A stretch of 64,000 bases of DNA from Posidoniimonas polymericola (GTDB lineage: Bacteria; Planctomycetota; Planctomycetia; Pirellulales; Lacipirellulaceae): assembly GCF_007859935.1 (NCBI RefSeq), contig NZ_SJPO01000008.1:62001-126000 (forward strand), written 5' to 3'. Below are positions 1 to 8,856 of this stretch, in pieces; within the stretch, counting starts at the first letter, position 1, and every line of letters starts with the position of its first letter. Position numbers and translations under genes: made by a program. The notes beneath the pieces were generated by a model. It was given only the letters and a program-made list of their open reading frames with translations, was not told the origin of the DNA and searched no databases.

Positions 1-286
1 GGCTGCCGGCGAGCTCGTAGCAGTCCTTGATCGTGATCGGGACGCCGTGCAGCGGGCCGACCGGGCCGCCGCTGGCAAGCTGCTGGTCGGCGGCGTCGGC
101 GTCGCGGAGGGCTTGTTGGCCGCGTGGCTGGGCGATGGCGTTCAGCCGCGGGTTGATTTGGTCGATACGGTGGAGGCACGCCTCTACCGCCTCGCGCGAC
201 GACACCTGGCCGCTAGCGATCTGCTGGGCGATTTCCGTGGTCCCGAGCCGGGGCGCGGGTAGGGGGTCCGAAACCGTGGTAGTCAT
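1..286 (-). CDS. Amidase family protein, N-terminal fragment
   Basis: The minus strand opens with an ATG at 286 and stays open to the window edge (95 codons). The N-terminal helix region (TEIAQQIASGQVSSREAVEA) followed by 'GPLHGVPITIKD' is the classic start of amidase-signature enzymes; the K of 'TIKD' is the expected first catalytic lysine of the Ser-Ser-Lys triad. The serines lie outside the window. The family hydrolyses amide bonds and includes GatA of the tRNA amidotransferase; the start here resembles general amidases as much as GatA, so the substrate cannot be assigned. It diverges from the feoAB operon. Confidence 0.85.
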   Translation of the reverse strand, partial: MTTTVSDPLPAPRLGTTEIAQQIASGQVSSREAVEACLHRIDQINPRLNAIAQPRGQQALRDADAADQQLASGGPVGPLHGVPITIKDCYELAGS

Positions 287-513
287 AAACGCCTGGTCGA
301 GGGGCCGGTTCGGGGCCCGCCCTTGTGGGGCGGGACGGCGGACGGCCGGGGTCAGGGGTGCTTCGTCATAGTTTAGCTGGTGGCGTCCCTCCTCGTACGG
401 TGCGGGGACGCCCCGAGAGCGGCAAAAGCCGGTGTCGGGCGGTATTTGCGGGATCCAGGCAAAGATCCACTTGCCGCTCTTACGCGCCGGCGGTATTCTT
501 GTTACTACGCTCG

Positions 514-534
514 TTGTGAGATTGAGTCTCATAA
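514..534. promoter_or_regulatory. Fur-box-like palindrome upstream of feoAB
   Basis: A 21-bp imperfect palindrome, TT-g-TGAGA-ttgag-TCTCA-t-AA, is centred on base 524. It resembles the 7-1-7 Fur operator variant with TGAGA..TCTCA half-sites. It lies 10 bp before the first possible feoA ATG (544) and about 43 bp before the preferred start (577), which fits iron-dependent repression of ferrous iron uptake. The identity of the regulator is inference. Confidence 0.55.
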
Positions 535-576
535 CGGTCTCGGATGTTTCGGCCCCGGTTGGAGTCCTCGCTGTCG

Positions 577-900
577 ATGTCGGCCCTTCCCAACACCACC
601 CCTGCCCTGCACGCTCCGCAGGCCCTGCACGCCCCGCAGGAGATCGCTGCGGCTGTAGGACTTACCCCTGCAGTGACGTCTCGTTTGCTGGCAGAGATGC
701 GGGTCGGCGACGTTGGCCGAGTGGCGAGCGTTTCGGTCGACCCGGCCGACGCCGGTCGGCTCAAGGCGTTGGGCGTCTGTGCGGGCCGGACGTTGCGGGT
801 GGTCTCGGCAGGGAACCCGCTGATCGTGCAGGTCCTCAACTCTCGGGTGGGGCTTGCGGCCGCAATTGCGGAACGGGTCACGCTCAACTCCTGCTGCTAG
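577..900 (+). CDS. feoA: FeoA family ferrous iron transport accessory protein
   Basis: This is a small SH3-like protein that acts on the cytoplasmic side of the FeoB Fe(II) transporter. The FeoA core runs from about residue 38 ('LAEMRVGDVGRVASV') through 'RLKALGVCAGRTLRVV' and 'PLIVQVLNSRVGLAAAIAERV', the normal order of the fold. A GGAG at about 561-564 favours the ATG at 577 (107 aa); the in-frame ATG at 544 would give 118 aa but sits almost on the Fur-like palindrome. The proline/alanine-rich N-terminal extension before the core is longer than in typical 75-80-aa FeoA proteins. feoB follows 127 bp downstream on the same strand. Confidence 0.85.
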   Translation: MSALPNTTPALHAPQALHAPQEIAAAVGLTPAVTSRLLAEMRVGDVGRVASVSVDPADAGRLKALGVCAGRTLRVVSAGNPLIVQVLNSRVGLAAAIAERVTLNSCC

Positions 901-1027
901 CCCTACTGCCGCGGCCCACTTCAGCGGCCACCGGCCGCTAGCCAAGTCTTCGGTATCAACGTAACGAAGCGGCCGTCGCGCCAGGGCCGTGCCGACTCCC
1001 CGCGACGCGATTAGACTGGCTGTTGTC

Positions 1028-3028
1028 ATGAGCGGGCCGGACCTTCCACAGCTGAACATCGTCGACGGCCCCGGTGTCGACAGCCGGGCGGGCGCCTCCA
1101 CGGTCGCGGTGATCGGCAACCCCAACGCCGGCAAGACCAGCCTGTTCAACCGGCTCACCGGGCTGCGGGCGCGGACCGCCAACTTCTCTGGCACGACGGT
1201 CGAACACCGGGTCGGCGCCCTCCGCTTGCCGAACCGCAGCGCCGTGCTGCTCGACCTGCCCGGACTGTACACGCTCGAGGCCTCGACGCTTGACGAGCAG
1301 GTCGCCCGCGACGCGCTGGTTGGCGCGCTGCCCGACCAGACCGTGCCCGACGCCGTGCTGCTGGTGGTCGATTCGACCAACCTGTCGCGCAACCTGTTTC
1401 TGGCCGCCGAGGTCCTGGGGCTTGGCATCCCGACCATCGTCGCGCTCAACATGAGCGACCTGGCCGATCGGCAGGGGCTGCAGATCGAACTCGACTCGCT
1501 CCGCGAGGAGCTCGGCTGCCCGGTCGTGGCGGTGTCGGCCAAGACCGGCTCGGGGCTCGACGAGCTGCGGGGCGGACTCGACTCGCTGCTGGGGCGGCTC
1601 GAGCCGCCGACTTTCGATCCCGCCAAGGCGTGTGGCTCGTGCTCCGACTGCCCGTACGCCGACCGGTTCGACTGGGCCGAGTCCGTAGGGGCCCGGGCCC
1701 TCCGCGGTGGGATCGAGGCGCCCTCGCGCGTCACCGAGGCGCTCGACTCGGTCCTCACCCATCGCGTCTTTGGGTTGGGGGTGTTCGGCCTGGTGATGCT
1801 GACCACCTTTATGCTGATCTTCAAGCTGGCCACGGTCCCGATGGACCTGATCGACGGCTGGTTCGCCCTGGCGGGCGGCACGCTCGCCCAGTGGCTGCCG
1901 CCGGGCGACCTCAACAGCCTGATCACCGACGGCGTCATCGGCGGCGTCGGCGGCGTGCTGGTGTTCCTGCCGCAGATCGCCATCCTGTTTTTCGTCCTCG
2001 CGCTGCTCGAGGGGACCGGCTACATGGCCCGCGCCGCGTTCGTGATGGACCGGCTGATGTCCCGTGTCGGGCTGCCCGGCAAGGCGTTCGTACCGATGCT
2101 TTCGGCGCACGCGTGCGCGATCCCGGCGATCATGTCGACCCGCGTGATCGAGGACCGGCGCGACCGGCTGGTGACCATCCTCGTGCTGCCGCTGATGACC
2201 TGCTCCGCCCGCGTGCCGGTGTACGCGATGGTAGTGGCGCTGCTGTTCGGCGACTCGCCGCTGCAGGCGTCGGTCCTGTTCGCGGCCAGCTACTCGCTCG
2301 GCATCGTCGCGGCGTTTGTGATGGCGTGGTGCTTCAAAGCGACCCTGCTGCCGGGCGAGGCCCGCCCGCTGGTGATCGAGCTCCCCAACTACCGGCTCCC
2401 CTCGCTCCGCGACGCGCTGCTTCAAACCGCGAGCCGCTGCTGGTCGTTTGTCCGCAACGCCGGGACCGTGATCCTGCTGATCACCATCGGCATGTGGGCC
2501 CTGGCGACCTACCCCAAGACCGGGCTGACGGACCTGCCCGCGGTCGAGCAGCAACGCATCGTCACCCTCGACGCCGACGCGGCCGAGCTGGCCCTCCAGC
2601 AGGCGCAGCTCGAGCACTCGGCGGCCGGCTGGCTCGGCAGGACCGTGCAGCCGGTGTTCGCGCCGCTCGGCTTCGACTGGAAGATGAGCGTCGGGGTGGT
2701 CAGCTCGTTCGCCGCCCGCGAAGTGATTGTTTCGACCCTGTCGGTGCTGTACGGCCTGGGCGATGAGCCGGAGGACGGCGACTCGTTGATCGGCGCGATG
2801 CGGCGTTCCCACCGGGCCGACGGTTCGCCGGTCTTCACTACGGCGACCTGTCTGAGCCTGCTGGTGTTCTACGTGCTGGCCATGCAGTGTCTGCCGACCC
2901 AGGCGATCACCGCCCGCGAGACCGGCAGCTGGAAATGGGCCGCGCTGCAGCTGGGGTACATGAGCGTGCTGGCCTACGTGGCGGCGCTGGCGACCTACCA
3001 GACGGCCGCGGCCCTGACGGTCGGCTAG
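1028..3028 (+). CDS. feoB: Ferrous iron transport protein B (GTPase-coupled permease)
   Basis: FeoB is the inner-membrane Fe(II) transporter. The G domain shows G1 'GNPNAGKTS' at about residues 30-38, G3 'DLPGLYTLE', G4 'NMSD' and G5 'SAKTG'. The membrane part carries the Gate/nucleoside-recognition segments ('GTGYMARAAFVMDRLM', 'HACAIPAIMSTRVIEDRRDR', 'SSFAAREVIVSTL'). Length (666 aa) is normal. Between G domain and membrane domain lies a cysteine cluster, 'CGSCSDCPYADRFDW', a possible redox or metal site. The ATG at 1028 is preferred; a GTG at 989 would add 13 residues. The gene forms a unit with feoA under the Fur-like palindrome. Confidence 0.95.
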   Translation: MSGPDLPQLNIVDGPGVDSRAGASTVAVIGNPNAGKTSLFNRLTGLRARTANFSGTTVEHRVGALRLPNRSAVLLDLPGLYTLEASTLDEQVARDALVGALPDQTVPDAVLLVVDSTNLSRNLFLAAEVLGLGIPTIVALNMSDLADRQGLQIELDSLREELGCPVVAVSAKTGSGLDELRGGLDSLLGRLEPPTFDPAKACGSCSDCPYADRFDWAESVGARALRGGIEAPSRVTEALDSVLTHRVFGLGVFGLVMLTTFMLIFKLATVPMDLIDGWFALAGGTLAQWLPPGDLNSLITDGVIGGVGGVLVFLPQIAILFFVLALLEGTGYMARAAFVMDRLMSRVGLPGKAFVPMLSAHACAIPAIMSTRVIEDRRDRLVTILVLPLMTCSARVPVYAMVVALLFGDSPLQASVLFAASYSLGIVAAFVMAWCFKATLLPGEARPLVIELPNYRLPSLRDALLQTASRCWSFVRNAGTVILLITIGMWALATYPKTGLTDLPAVEQQRIVTLDADAAELALQQAQLEHSAAGWLGRTVQPVFAPLGFDWKMSVGVVSSFAAREVIVSTLSVLYGLGDEPEDGDSLIGAMRRSHRADGSPVFTTATCLSLLVFYVLAMQCLPTQAITARETGSWKWAALQLGYMSVLAYVAALATYQTAAALTVG

Positions 3029-3108
3029 CGGGCCCCGGGCGGTTGCTGGCGCCGGCGGGACGAGCGAGAATCGAGGGCTCCCCGCTCTGCTGCCTCCAAG
3101 GCGACTCG

Positions 3109-3855
3109 ATGTCCTTCCGCCTGCTCACCTACAACATCCACAAGGGCATCGGCGGCGTCGACCGCCGCTACCGGCCCGAGCGGACCCAGGAGGTGATCGA
3201 GCACTACGCCGCAGACCTGGTGCTGCTGCAGGAAGTGGACGAGGGGGTCAAACGCTCGCAGTTCCACCAGCAGGCCGAGATGCTGGCCGACCGCTGCGGC
3301 TTCGAGCACCGCTGCTACCAACGCAACGTGCGCGTCAAGCAGGGGCACTACGGCAACGCCATCTTCAGCCGCTGGCCGCTCGAAGGGCCGTGCGACCTCG
3401 ACCTCACCCAGCCCCTTAAGAAACGCCGCCAGGCGCTGATGGCCCGCTGCGTGATTCACCTCGACGGGCGCCAGCACACCATCGGGGTGGTGAACGTCCA
3501 CCTCGGGCTGGCGGGCTACGAGCGGAAGCGGCAGCTCGCGCGACTCAACGCCTGCGACTTCCTCGGCTCGCTCTCGCCGCGGACCCCGGTGGTTGTCGCC
3601 GGCGACTTCAACGACGTCTACAACGACCTCGGCCGGGCCGTGATGTTCCCGGCCGGCTACAACGCCGCCGAGAAGTCGATCCGCACCTTCCCCGCGGCGG
3701 CGCCGCTGCGGGCGCTCGACCGCGTGTTCTACCGCGGCGGCCTGCACGCCACGGGGGCCTTCGCCGGACGCATTGGCGTCGCCCGCCGCGCGTCGGACCA
3801 CCTCCCGCTGATCGTCGACTTCGAATTCGCACCCCCGGACGCCGTCGATGCCTGA
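3109..3855 (+). CDS. Endonuclease/exonuclease/phosphatase (EEP) family protein
   Basis: The 248-aa protein has the EEP fold: 'LLTYNIHKGIGG' near the N-terminus, 'LVLLQEVDEG' (metal-binding Glu), 'GNAIFSRWPL', 'VNVHLGL', 'VVAGDFNDVYND' (catalytic Asp/Asn) and 'SDHLPLIVDFEF' (catalytic His). There is no signal peptide, so it is probably cytoplasmic. The stop overlaps the start of the cardiolipin synthase gene by 8 bp, so the two are probably translationally coupled. In many bacteria an EEP protein sits beside a PLD-family cardiolipin synthase, which suggests a linked membrane-lipid role, but the substrate is not determined by sequence. Confidence 0.85.
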   Translation: MSFRLLTYNIHKGIGGVDRRYRPERTQEVIEHYAADLVLLQEVDEGVKRSQFHQQAEMLADRCGFEHRCYQRNVRVKQGHYGNAIFSRWPLEGPCDLDLTQPLKKRRQALMARCVIHLDGRQHTIGVVNVHLGLAGYERKRQLARLNACDFLGSLSPRTPVVVAGDFNDVYNDLGRAVMFPAGYNAAEKSIRTFPAAAPLRALDRVFYRGGLHATGAFAGRIGVARRASDHLPLIVDFEFAPPDAVDA

Positions 3856-5323
3856 GCTGCTAAACAACGCCTACCACGCAATGACCAGCTACTACGGCTT
3901 GTTTGTCATCGCCCACGTGCTGCTGCAACTGGGGATCTCGGCGCGGGTCATTATGCGGAGGCTTCCGGTTGGGGTGTCGCTAGCGTGGATCCTGGTGGTC
4001 GACGGCTTCCCGGTTGCCGGCCCGTTGCTGTACCTGGTGCTCGGCGAGCTGCGGCTCGGCTCGCGTCGGGCCCAACGCTTCAAGCAACTCTTCCGGCCGG
4101 TCGTGATGTGGCTCAAGGAGCTCGACGACACGCGGGTGAAGCTCGAGCCGGGGCACCCCGGGCAGCCGTTCGCCGAGCTGGCCGAGCGTTCGCTCGGCTT
4201 CCCGCCGCTGTCGGGCGGCAAGATGAAGCTGCTGCCGTCGTGGCAAGTTGCTTTCGACGCGATCCTGGAAGACATCCGCGTCGCCGAAAAGAGCGTCTTT
4301 ATGGAGTTCTATATCTGGCACCCCGGCGGCCGCGCCGACGACGTGGTCGACGCGCTGCTGGAAGCCGCCGGCCGCGGAGTCGACTGCCGGCTGCTGCTCG
4401 ATGCGCTCGGCAGTCGCACGTTCCTCCGCGGCCCGCTCGCCCGGCGGCTGCGTGAGGCGGGCGTGCAGGTGCACGCCGCTCTGCCGGGCGGCATCTTCCG
4501 GCTGCTGTTCGTCCGCTTCGACCTGCGGCTGCACCGCAAGAACGTCGTGGTCGATGGCCGCGTCGCTTACACCGGCAGCATGAACCTGGTGGACCCGCGG
4601 TGCTTCAAGCAGAGCTCGGGCGTCGGCCAGTGGGTCGACGCGATGGCCCGCATCGAGGGGCCGCCGGTCAAGGCGCTCGCCATCACGTTTCTGGCCGATT
4701 GGAGCGTCGAGGTCGGCGAGCGGATCGAGGACCTCAAGCAGCACAGCGGCCCCTACCCGCTGCCGGCCGCGGGCGAAACGGTCGTCCAGGCGGTCCCGTC
4801 GGGGCCCGCCTACGCGCTCAACGCGATGGAGCGGGCGCTGGTGATGGCGGTCTACTCCGCGCGTGAGGAGGTGATCCTCACCACGCCGTACTTTGTGCCG
4901 GACGAGCCGCTGCAGATGGCGATTGTTAGCGCGGCGATGCGCGGCGTCAGCGTGACCCTGGTGGCGCCGAAGCATGTCGACTCGAAGCTGGTCGCGTTCG
5001 CCAGCAACGCGTTCTACGCCGAGCTGATCGAGGCCGGCGTCCGCGTGATGAAGTTCTCCGGCGGCCTGCTGCACACCAAGAGCGTCACCGTGGACGGCGA
5101 GTGGTCGTTGTTCGGGTCGTTGAACCTCGACCCCCGCAGTCTGCACCTCAACTTCGAGCTTTCGCTCGGGGTCTACGACGACCAGTTCACCCAGTCGCTC
5201 CGCGGCCTGCAGCTAGAGTACGTCGAGAGCTCGCAGCGCCTCACGCTGGACGAGCTCGAAAGCCGACCGCCGGCGACCCACCTGGTCGAGAGCCTCGCGC
5301 GGCTGGTCGCGCCGTTGTTGTAG
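3848..5323 (+). CDS. cls: Cardiolipin synthase, phospholipase D superfamily
   Basis: The enzyme condenses two phosphatidylglycerols into cardiolipin at the inner membrane. The 491-aa length is typical. Two N-terminal hydrophobic segments (about residues 15-32 and 42-68) anchor it. The two HKD motifs are 'HRKNVVVDGRVAYTGSMN' (His229) and 'HTKSVTVDGEWSLFGSLN' (His409), each followed by the usual Gly-Ser-x-Asn; 'EFYIWHPGG' and 'TTPYFVPDEPL' are further family landmarks. The start overlaps the upstream EEP gene by 8 bp. Confidence 0.95.
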   Translation: MPELLNNAYHAMTSYYGLFVIAHVLLQLGISARVIMRRLPVGVSLAWILVVDGFPVAGPLLYLVLGELRLGSRRAQRFKQLFRPVVMWLKELDDTRVKLEPGHPGQPFAELAERSLGFPPLSGGKMKLLPSWQVAFDAILEDIRVAEKSVFMEFYIWHPGGRADDVVDALLEAAGRGVDCRLLLDALGSRTFLRGPLARRLREAGVQVHAALPGGIFRLLFVRFDLRLHRKNVVVDGRVAYTGSMNLVDPRCFKQSSGVGQWVDAMARIEGPPVKALAITFLADWSVEVGERIEDLKQHSGPYPLPAAGETVVQAVPSGPAYALNAMERALVMAVYSAREEVILTTPYFVPDEPLQMAIVSAAMRGVSVTLVAPKHVDSKLVAFASNAFYAELIEAGVRVMKFSGGLLHTKSVTVDGEWSLFGSLNLDPRSLHLNFELSLGVYDDQFTQSLRGLQLEYVESSQRLTLDELESRPPATHLVESLARLVAPLL

Positions 5324-5336
5324 AACGCAATCCATG

Positions 5337-8051
5337 CTACCGCACGTAGCGCACCCGCAGGGCGGTCCGTGCGGGCTCCTCCGGGCCGAGCGCCAGCCCG
5401 AGCCAGCCGTCGTCGACAATCAACTGGGTCACCATCAGCCCGGCCATGGTCTGCCGCTGCTCCGGCGTCGAGGTGGCGAGCGTGATGGTCCGGCCCGGCG
5501 GCATGATCTTGCCGAACACCGCGTGCAGCTGCGCCCGGCGGGCCGAACGCATCCGGCCCTCGATCTGCACCGGGTCGACCTGCTCGAGCCGCAGCCCGTC
5601 GATCGTCGCGCGGGGCAGGAAGTACGCGTGCACGACGAAGTCGCCAAACCGCGACGCGTCGACCTGCAGCTCAGTGAACGACAACAGCAGCTCGACGCGG
5701 CCGTCGGCCAGCGACACCCGGGGCGGCTGGTCGGTCGCCAGGTTGATCAGCACGCTCCGCCCGTGGTCGTCGGCGTCGGCCGGCGGGAGGTCGATTGCGA
5801 GACGCTGCTGAACCAACGCCCGCAGCTCCTCCGGCGAGATCGGCCCGTGGTTCAGCTCGAGTCCGTCCAGCGCGTTGTTGAGCAGCGACTCGTGCAGCTG
5901 CAGGCTGAGCAGGCTGTCGGCCGGCGCCCGGTTGCGCGGAGTGTGCGAGCCGAGCTGCAGGTCGCTGGCGAAGCGGAGCCGCGCGATCAGCCGCTGGTCG
6001 GTGGTGCGGACCTCGATCGGTTCGACCTTCAGCCCCAGCGACCCGGCGCGGGTCAGCACGGTCTGCTCGTAACGCTGCTTCAGCCTGGCGACGAACTCGT
6101 CGGCCTGCTGGTCCAGCGTGCTGGTTACCCGGGAACCGACACGGCTCTCGGTCTCCCACTGGGCGCGGCCCTGGTTCCGCAGGAACTCCTCCTGCGCCCG
6201 CGAGCGGATGATGTCGGAGATCAGCGGCACCCGGTCGAAGTCGGTGCGGATGCCGACCAGGTGCGAGTGGCTGTCCGCGCGGCAGTCGGCGGCGTAGGCC
6301 CGGACGCCGCCGTGGTGCACGACCAGCGGCTTGTGCGCGACGAACTCGGTGTCGCCGTGGGTCTGCAGCATCGCCGGGCCGCCATCGGCCACCGTGCGGG
6401 CGGTGACCGAGCCGCGGGCCTCGAGCGTGATCCGCCACGCGTACGGGTCGGGCGTCAGTCGGAGGTTCAGGTTGGTGTTGGTGAGGGCCTCGCCGCGGAC
6501 CGGCGTGCCGGCGATCCGCTCGGACACGGTCTGGGCCTCCGGCGTGGGCTGCGGCAGCAGCCGCCGCAGCAGGTCGGCGGCGACCGCGATCCGCAGGTTG
6601 GCGTTGCGGTAGTTGCGTTCGATCTCGCCGGCCAGCTGCTGGTGCCCTTCGGTGGCCGACCGCCGCAGCAGCCGGCCCCGCAGTGCGATCCGCTCGGCGA
6701 GGGCCGGGTTGGGACGGACCTCGTACAGCTCGAGGTCGCTGATCAAATTAGGCACGTCGACCGGGTCGGCGGCCGCCACGTGCAGCTCGTCCGTCAACGC
6801 GGCCACGACGCCGGTCGTGGCGAACGACCGCTGCGCGTCGTCCAGGCTGGCGGCGGCGAGCCGCGCCAAGATCTCCTTCGCGACGTCGCGGCGCGCGCGG
6901 CCCTGGTCGTCCCCGGCGGTCTGCAACGCGTTGTCCAGCTGCACCAGCTTGAGGTACCGCAGCCAGCCGTTGCCCTGCTGGTCGCCCTTCACCTGCGCCG
7001 CGAAGCTCTGCAGCCGCTGCCGCAGCGCACGGTTGGTGCGTTCGGTGTCGCTCACGGCAACGAGCGCGTCACGCTGCTCGAGCCCCGCGGCGACCTGCCA
7101 CAGGCGGGCCCGCCGCAGCACCGCGTACGCGGCCTGGCGGAGTTCGACCTGCGCCCGCGGCAAGGCGAGCGACTCCGAAGCCTCGAGCCCCTGCTCGGCG
7201 TGCGCGGCGAACTCGTCGGAGGCCGTCTGCCGCTCGGCCGCCGACAGGTTGTCCGGGTTGGTGAGCAGGTCGAGCAGCCGCAGGGCTTCGGCGGCCCAGA
7301 CCTCGGTCTCGCCGAGGTCGAGCAACGCCACGAGCTGCGCCCGCAGGACGCTGTCGGGGTTGGGCTGGTCGGCGTCGAGCTGCATCTCGTTGATCAACCC
7401 ATCGAGCGCATCCCGCTGACGGATCGTCAGGCTCGGACGAGTCCGGCGGGCGGCGTCGCTCGCCATTGCCAGGCGGTCGCCCGGGCCGACAACGATTGGG
7501 CCCGACAGGCCGGCCGGCGAGCGGATCAGCTTCGGTTCCGGCGCGGGCTGCAGCTCGACCAGGCGTTCAACGACCGGGCGGAGGTCGATCCGCCGGGCGG
7601 CCTGATCCTGCAGCCGCCCGAGGGCCTGGCCCCCGCGGCGGACCCACTCCAGCGTGTTGGCGCCCAGCAGCCGCCACGGCTGGCTCGCGTCGCCGGCCCG
7701 CCACTCGGGACGCGCCGGGGCCAAGGCGAACAGCGGCTCGAGAGGCGGCAGTCCCAGCACCGGGCTGACGACCGGGCCGCGGGTCGACTCGACGAAGTTC
7801 AGGGTCGGCGGTTGCAGCGCCGTCAGGGCAGGGCGGTACGAGGGCTCCGGCCGCGATTCACGCGGCGCGGCCTGAGCAATCGCCCGTGGGGTCGAATCCG
7901 ACGCGTCCGCGAGGGCGGTTCTCGCGGCGTACCGGTGGCGCGGCGGGTCCCTATCCACACGCAGCTGCACAGCAACCCAACTCAGCGTCAGGGCTCCGGC
8001 GGCGAGGGTGTACAGCGCGATGGGCGCCAGCTCAATCCGTTTCAGTACCAT
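5337..8051 (-). CDS. Large membrane-anchored protein of unknown function
   Basis: This 904-aa protein starts with a short basic N-terminus and one hydrophobic segment (about residues 9-28, 'APIALYTLAAGALTLSWVAV'), so it is probably a signal-anchored periplasmic protein. A proline-rich linker follows, then a largely helical, Leu/Ala/Gln-rich body (about 100-480) and a more beta-rich C-terminal half ('VHHGGVRAYAADCRADSHSHLVG' near the middle). I recognise no catalytic motif or named family. It converges with cls, its stop lying 13 bp from the cls stop. The opposite strand is also open across the whole gene, but that reading is Arg/Gln/Pro-rich without domains, a GC-rich shadow. The function is unknown. 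Confidence 0.75.
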   Translation of the reverse strand: MVLKRIELAPIALYTLAAGALTLSWVAVQLRVDRDPPRHRYAARTALADASDSTPRAIAQAAPRESRPEPSYRPALTALQPPTLNFVESTRGPVVSPVLGLPPLEPLFALAPARPEWRAGDASQPWRLLGANTLEWVRRGGQALGRLQDQAARRIDLRPVVERLVELQPAPEPKLIRSPAGLSGPIVVGPGDRLAMASDAARRTRPSLTIRQRDALDGLINEMQLDADQPNPDSVLRAQLVALLDLGETEVWAAEALRLLDLLTNPDNLSAAERQTASDEFAAHAEQGLEASESLALPRAQVELRQAAYAVLRRARLWQVAAGLEQRDALVAVSDTERTNRALRQRLQSFAAQVKGDQQGNGWLRYLKLVQLDNALQTAGDDQGRARRDVAKEILARLAAASLDDAQRSFATTGVVAALTDELHVAAADPVDVPNLISDLELYEVRPNPALAERIALRGRLLRRSATEGHQQLAGEIERNYRNANLRIAVAADLLRRLLPQPTPEAQTVSERIAGTPVRGEALTNTNLNLRLTPDPYAWRITLEARGSVTARTVADGGPAMLQTHGDTEFVAHKPLVVHHGGVRAYAADCRADSHSHLVGIRTDFDRVPLISDIIRSRAQEEFLRNQGRAQWETESRVGSRVTSTLDQQADEFVARLKQRYEQTVLTRAGSLGLKVEPIEVRTTDQRLIARLRFASDLQLGSHTPRNRAPADSLLSLQLHESLLNNALDGLELNHGPISPEELRALVQQRLAIDLPPADADDHGRSVLINLATDQPPRVSLADGRVELLLSFTELQVDASRFGDFVVHAYFLPRATIDGLRLEQVDPVQIEGRMRSARRAQLHAVFGKIMPPGRTITLATSTPEQRQTMAGLMVTQLIVDDGWLGLALGPEEPARTALRVRYVR

Positions 8052-8177
8052 TGCAACGATCCGTGTTGCGGCGCGCCCCCTCCCCGCTAAACCTGGCGAG
8101 GCAGAGGGCGCAGTCCTATCCTGCGTTCCTTGACAGGATCGGCAGAATAGGCTGAGTAGTTAAATTGAGTTATGGAA

Positions 8178-8250
8178 ACCGAAGGGGTCGAGCCGATGGA
8201 TTACCCAGAGAGCGCCGGGCGCCCCTTGGGGTGGCGCCTGCGCATTCGGT
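8178..8250 (+). promoter_or_regulatory. crcB leader: Structured leader upstream of crcB/fluC
   Basis: The 5' region can fold: ACCGAA (8178-8183) can pair with TTCGGT (8245-8250), enclosing a GC-rich hairpin with arms GGCGCCCC (about 8218-8225) and the GGGG...GGCGCC segment at 8228-8238. A fluoride riboswitch would be expected before this gene, but the diagnostic pseudoknot and 3' TGATG-CTCC box are absent, so I only call a possible structured leader. A TTGACA at 8130-8135 may be a -35 element. Confidence 0.25.
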
Positions 8251-8271
8251 AACCGCTGCGAAGAACTCGGG

Positions 8272-8655
8272 ATGACCCAACTACTTGCCATAGCGATAGG
8301 CGGCGCCCTCGGGGCGCTGTGCCGACACGGCGTGGCGCTCGCGCTGGTGGGGACGCGGTTCGCCTACGCGACGCTACTAGTGAACGTCGCCGGCTGCTTC
8401 GTGTTGGGCGCGCTGGTGCACAACGGCCTAGCCGGTGACGGCCGCCTGAAGATGCTGGCCCACCCGGCCGTGACAGTCGGTTACCTCGGCGCGCTGACCA
8501 CCTTCTCGACCTTCAGCTTCCAGACCATCGTGTTCCTCGAGGAACGCGCGTGGCTGCTGGCCGCGATCAACGTCGCCGCGAACCTGGTGCTCGGCCTGCT
8601 GGCCACGGTCGCCGGGATGGCGCTGTCCCGCGCGCTGGCCGCCCCGGCGGTTTGA
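8272..8655 (+). CDS. crcB: Fluoride efflux channel CrcB/FluC
   Basis: Fluc proteins form dual-topology dimeric channels that export fluoride. The 127-aa protein has four membrane segments, the N-terminal 'GGALGALCRHGV' with the conserved Arg, 'LLVNVAGCFVLG' with the signature Asn, and 'GYLGALTTFSTFSFQT', the Gly-x-x-Gly..Thr-Thr-Phe-Ser-Thr-Phe motif that supplies the phenylalanine/threonine pore and Na+ site. Length and motif order are normal. It stands alone between a divergent unknown gene and a sigma-factor operon. Confidence 0.95.
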   Translation: MTQLLAIAIGGALGALCRHGVALALVGTRFAYATLLVNVAGCFVLGALVHNGLAGDGRLKMLAHPAVTVGYLGALTTFSTFSFQTIVFLEERAWLLAAINVAANLVLGLLATVAGMALSRALAAPAV

Positions 8656-8856
8656 GAGCGGGGCGGCCTCAAGCGTTTGGGCGGTTGATTCGGTCTCTTC
8701 CATCGCTGCGGGTTTGTCGCACGGACTGTCTTGTTCCACGAAGAGCCCGCTCTGCGATCAGCGATCCCTCGGCAAATCTGGGGAGGAACTTGAATAAGTA
8801 GGCCCAGCACGCGGGTCTAATAGAGTGAGGTTTTGATCGGCCGCAGAGGGGGGAGC

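Noticed and set aside
316..334. CCCGCCC/GGGCGGG hairpin between the amidase and feoA genes
   Set aside because: Short GC hairpins are expected by chance here; there is no T-run and no gene end beside it.
956..2812. 618-codon minus-strand frame over feoB
   Set aside because: It lies antisense to an unambiguous feoB and is a GC-codon-bias shadow. The same applies to 529-1983 (-), 22595-24571 (-), 34716-36890 (+) and 62617-63876 (-).
5334..8090. A 918-codon plus-strand frame opposite the 904-aa minus-strand protein
   Set aside because: Its composition (Arg, Gln, Pro, Gly, Val repeats) is that of an antisense shadow; it has no start context or domains, whereas the minus frame has a membrane anchor and normal composition.
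8178..8271. Fluoride riboswitch before crcB
   Set aside because: GATGG is present but the pseudoknot partners and the 3' TGATG-CTCC box are missing, so the consensus is not met.
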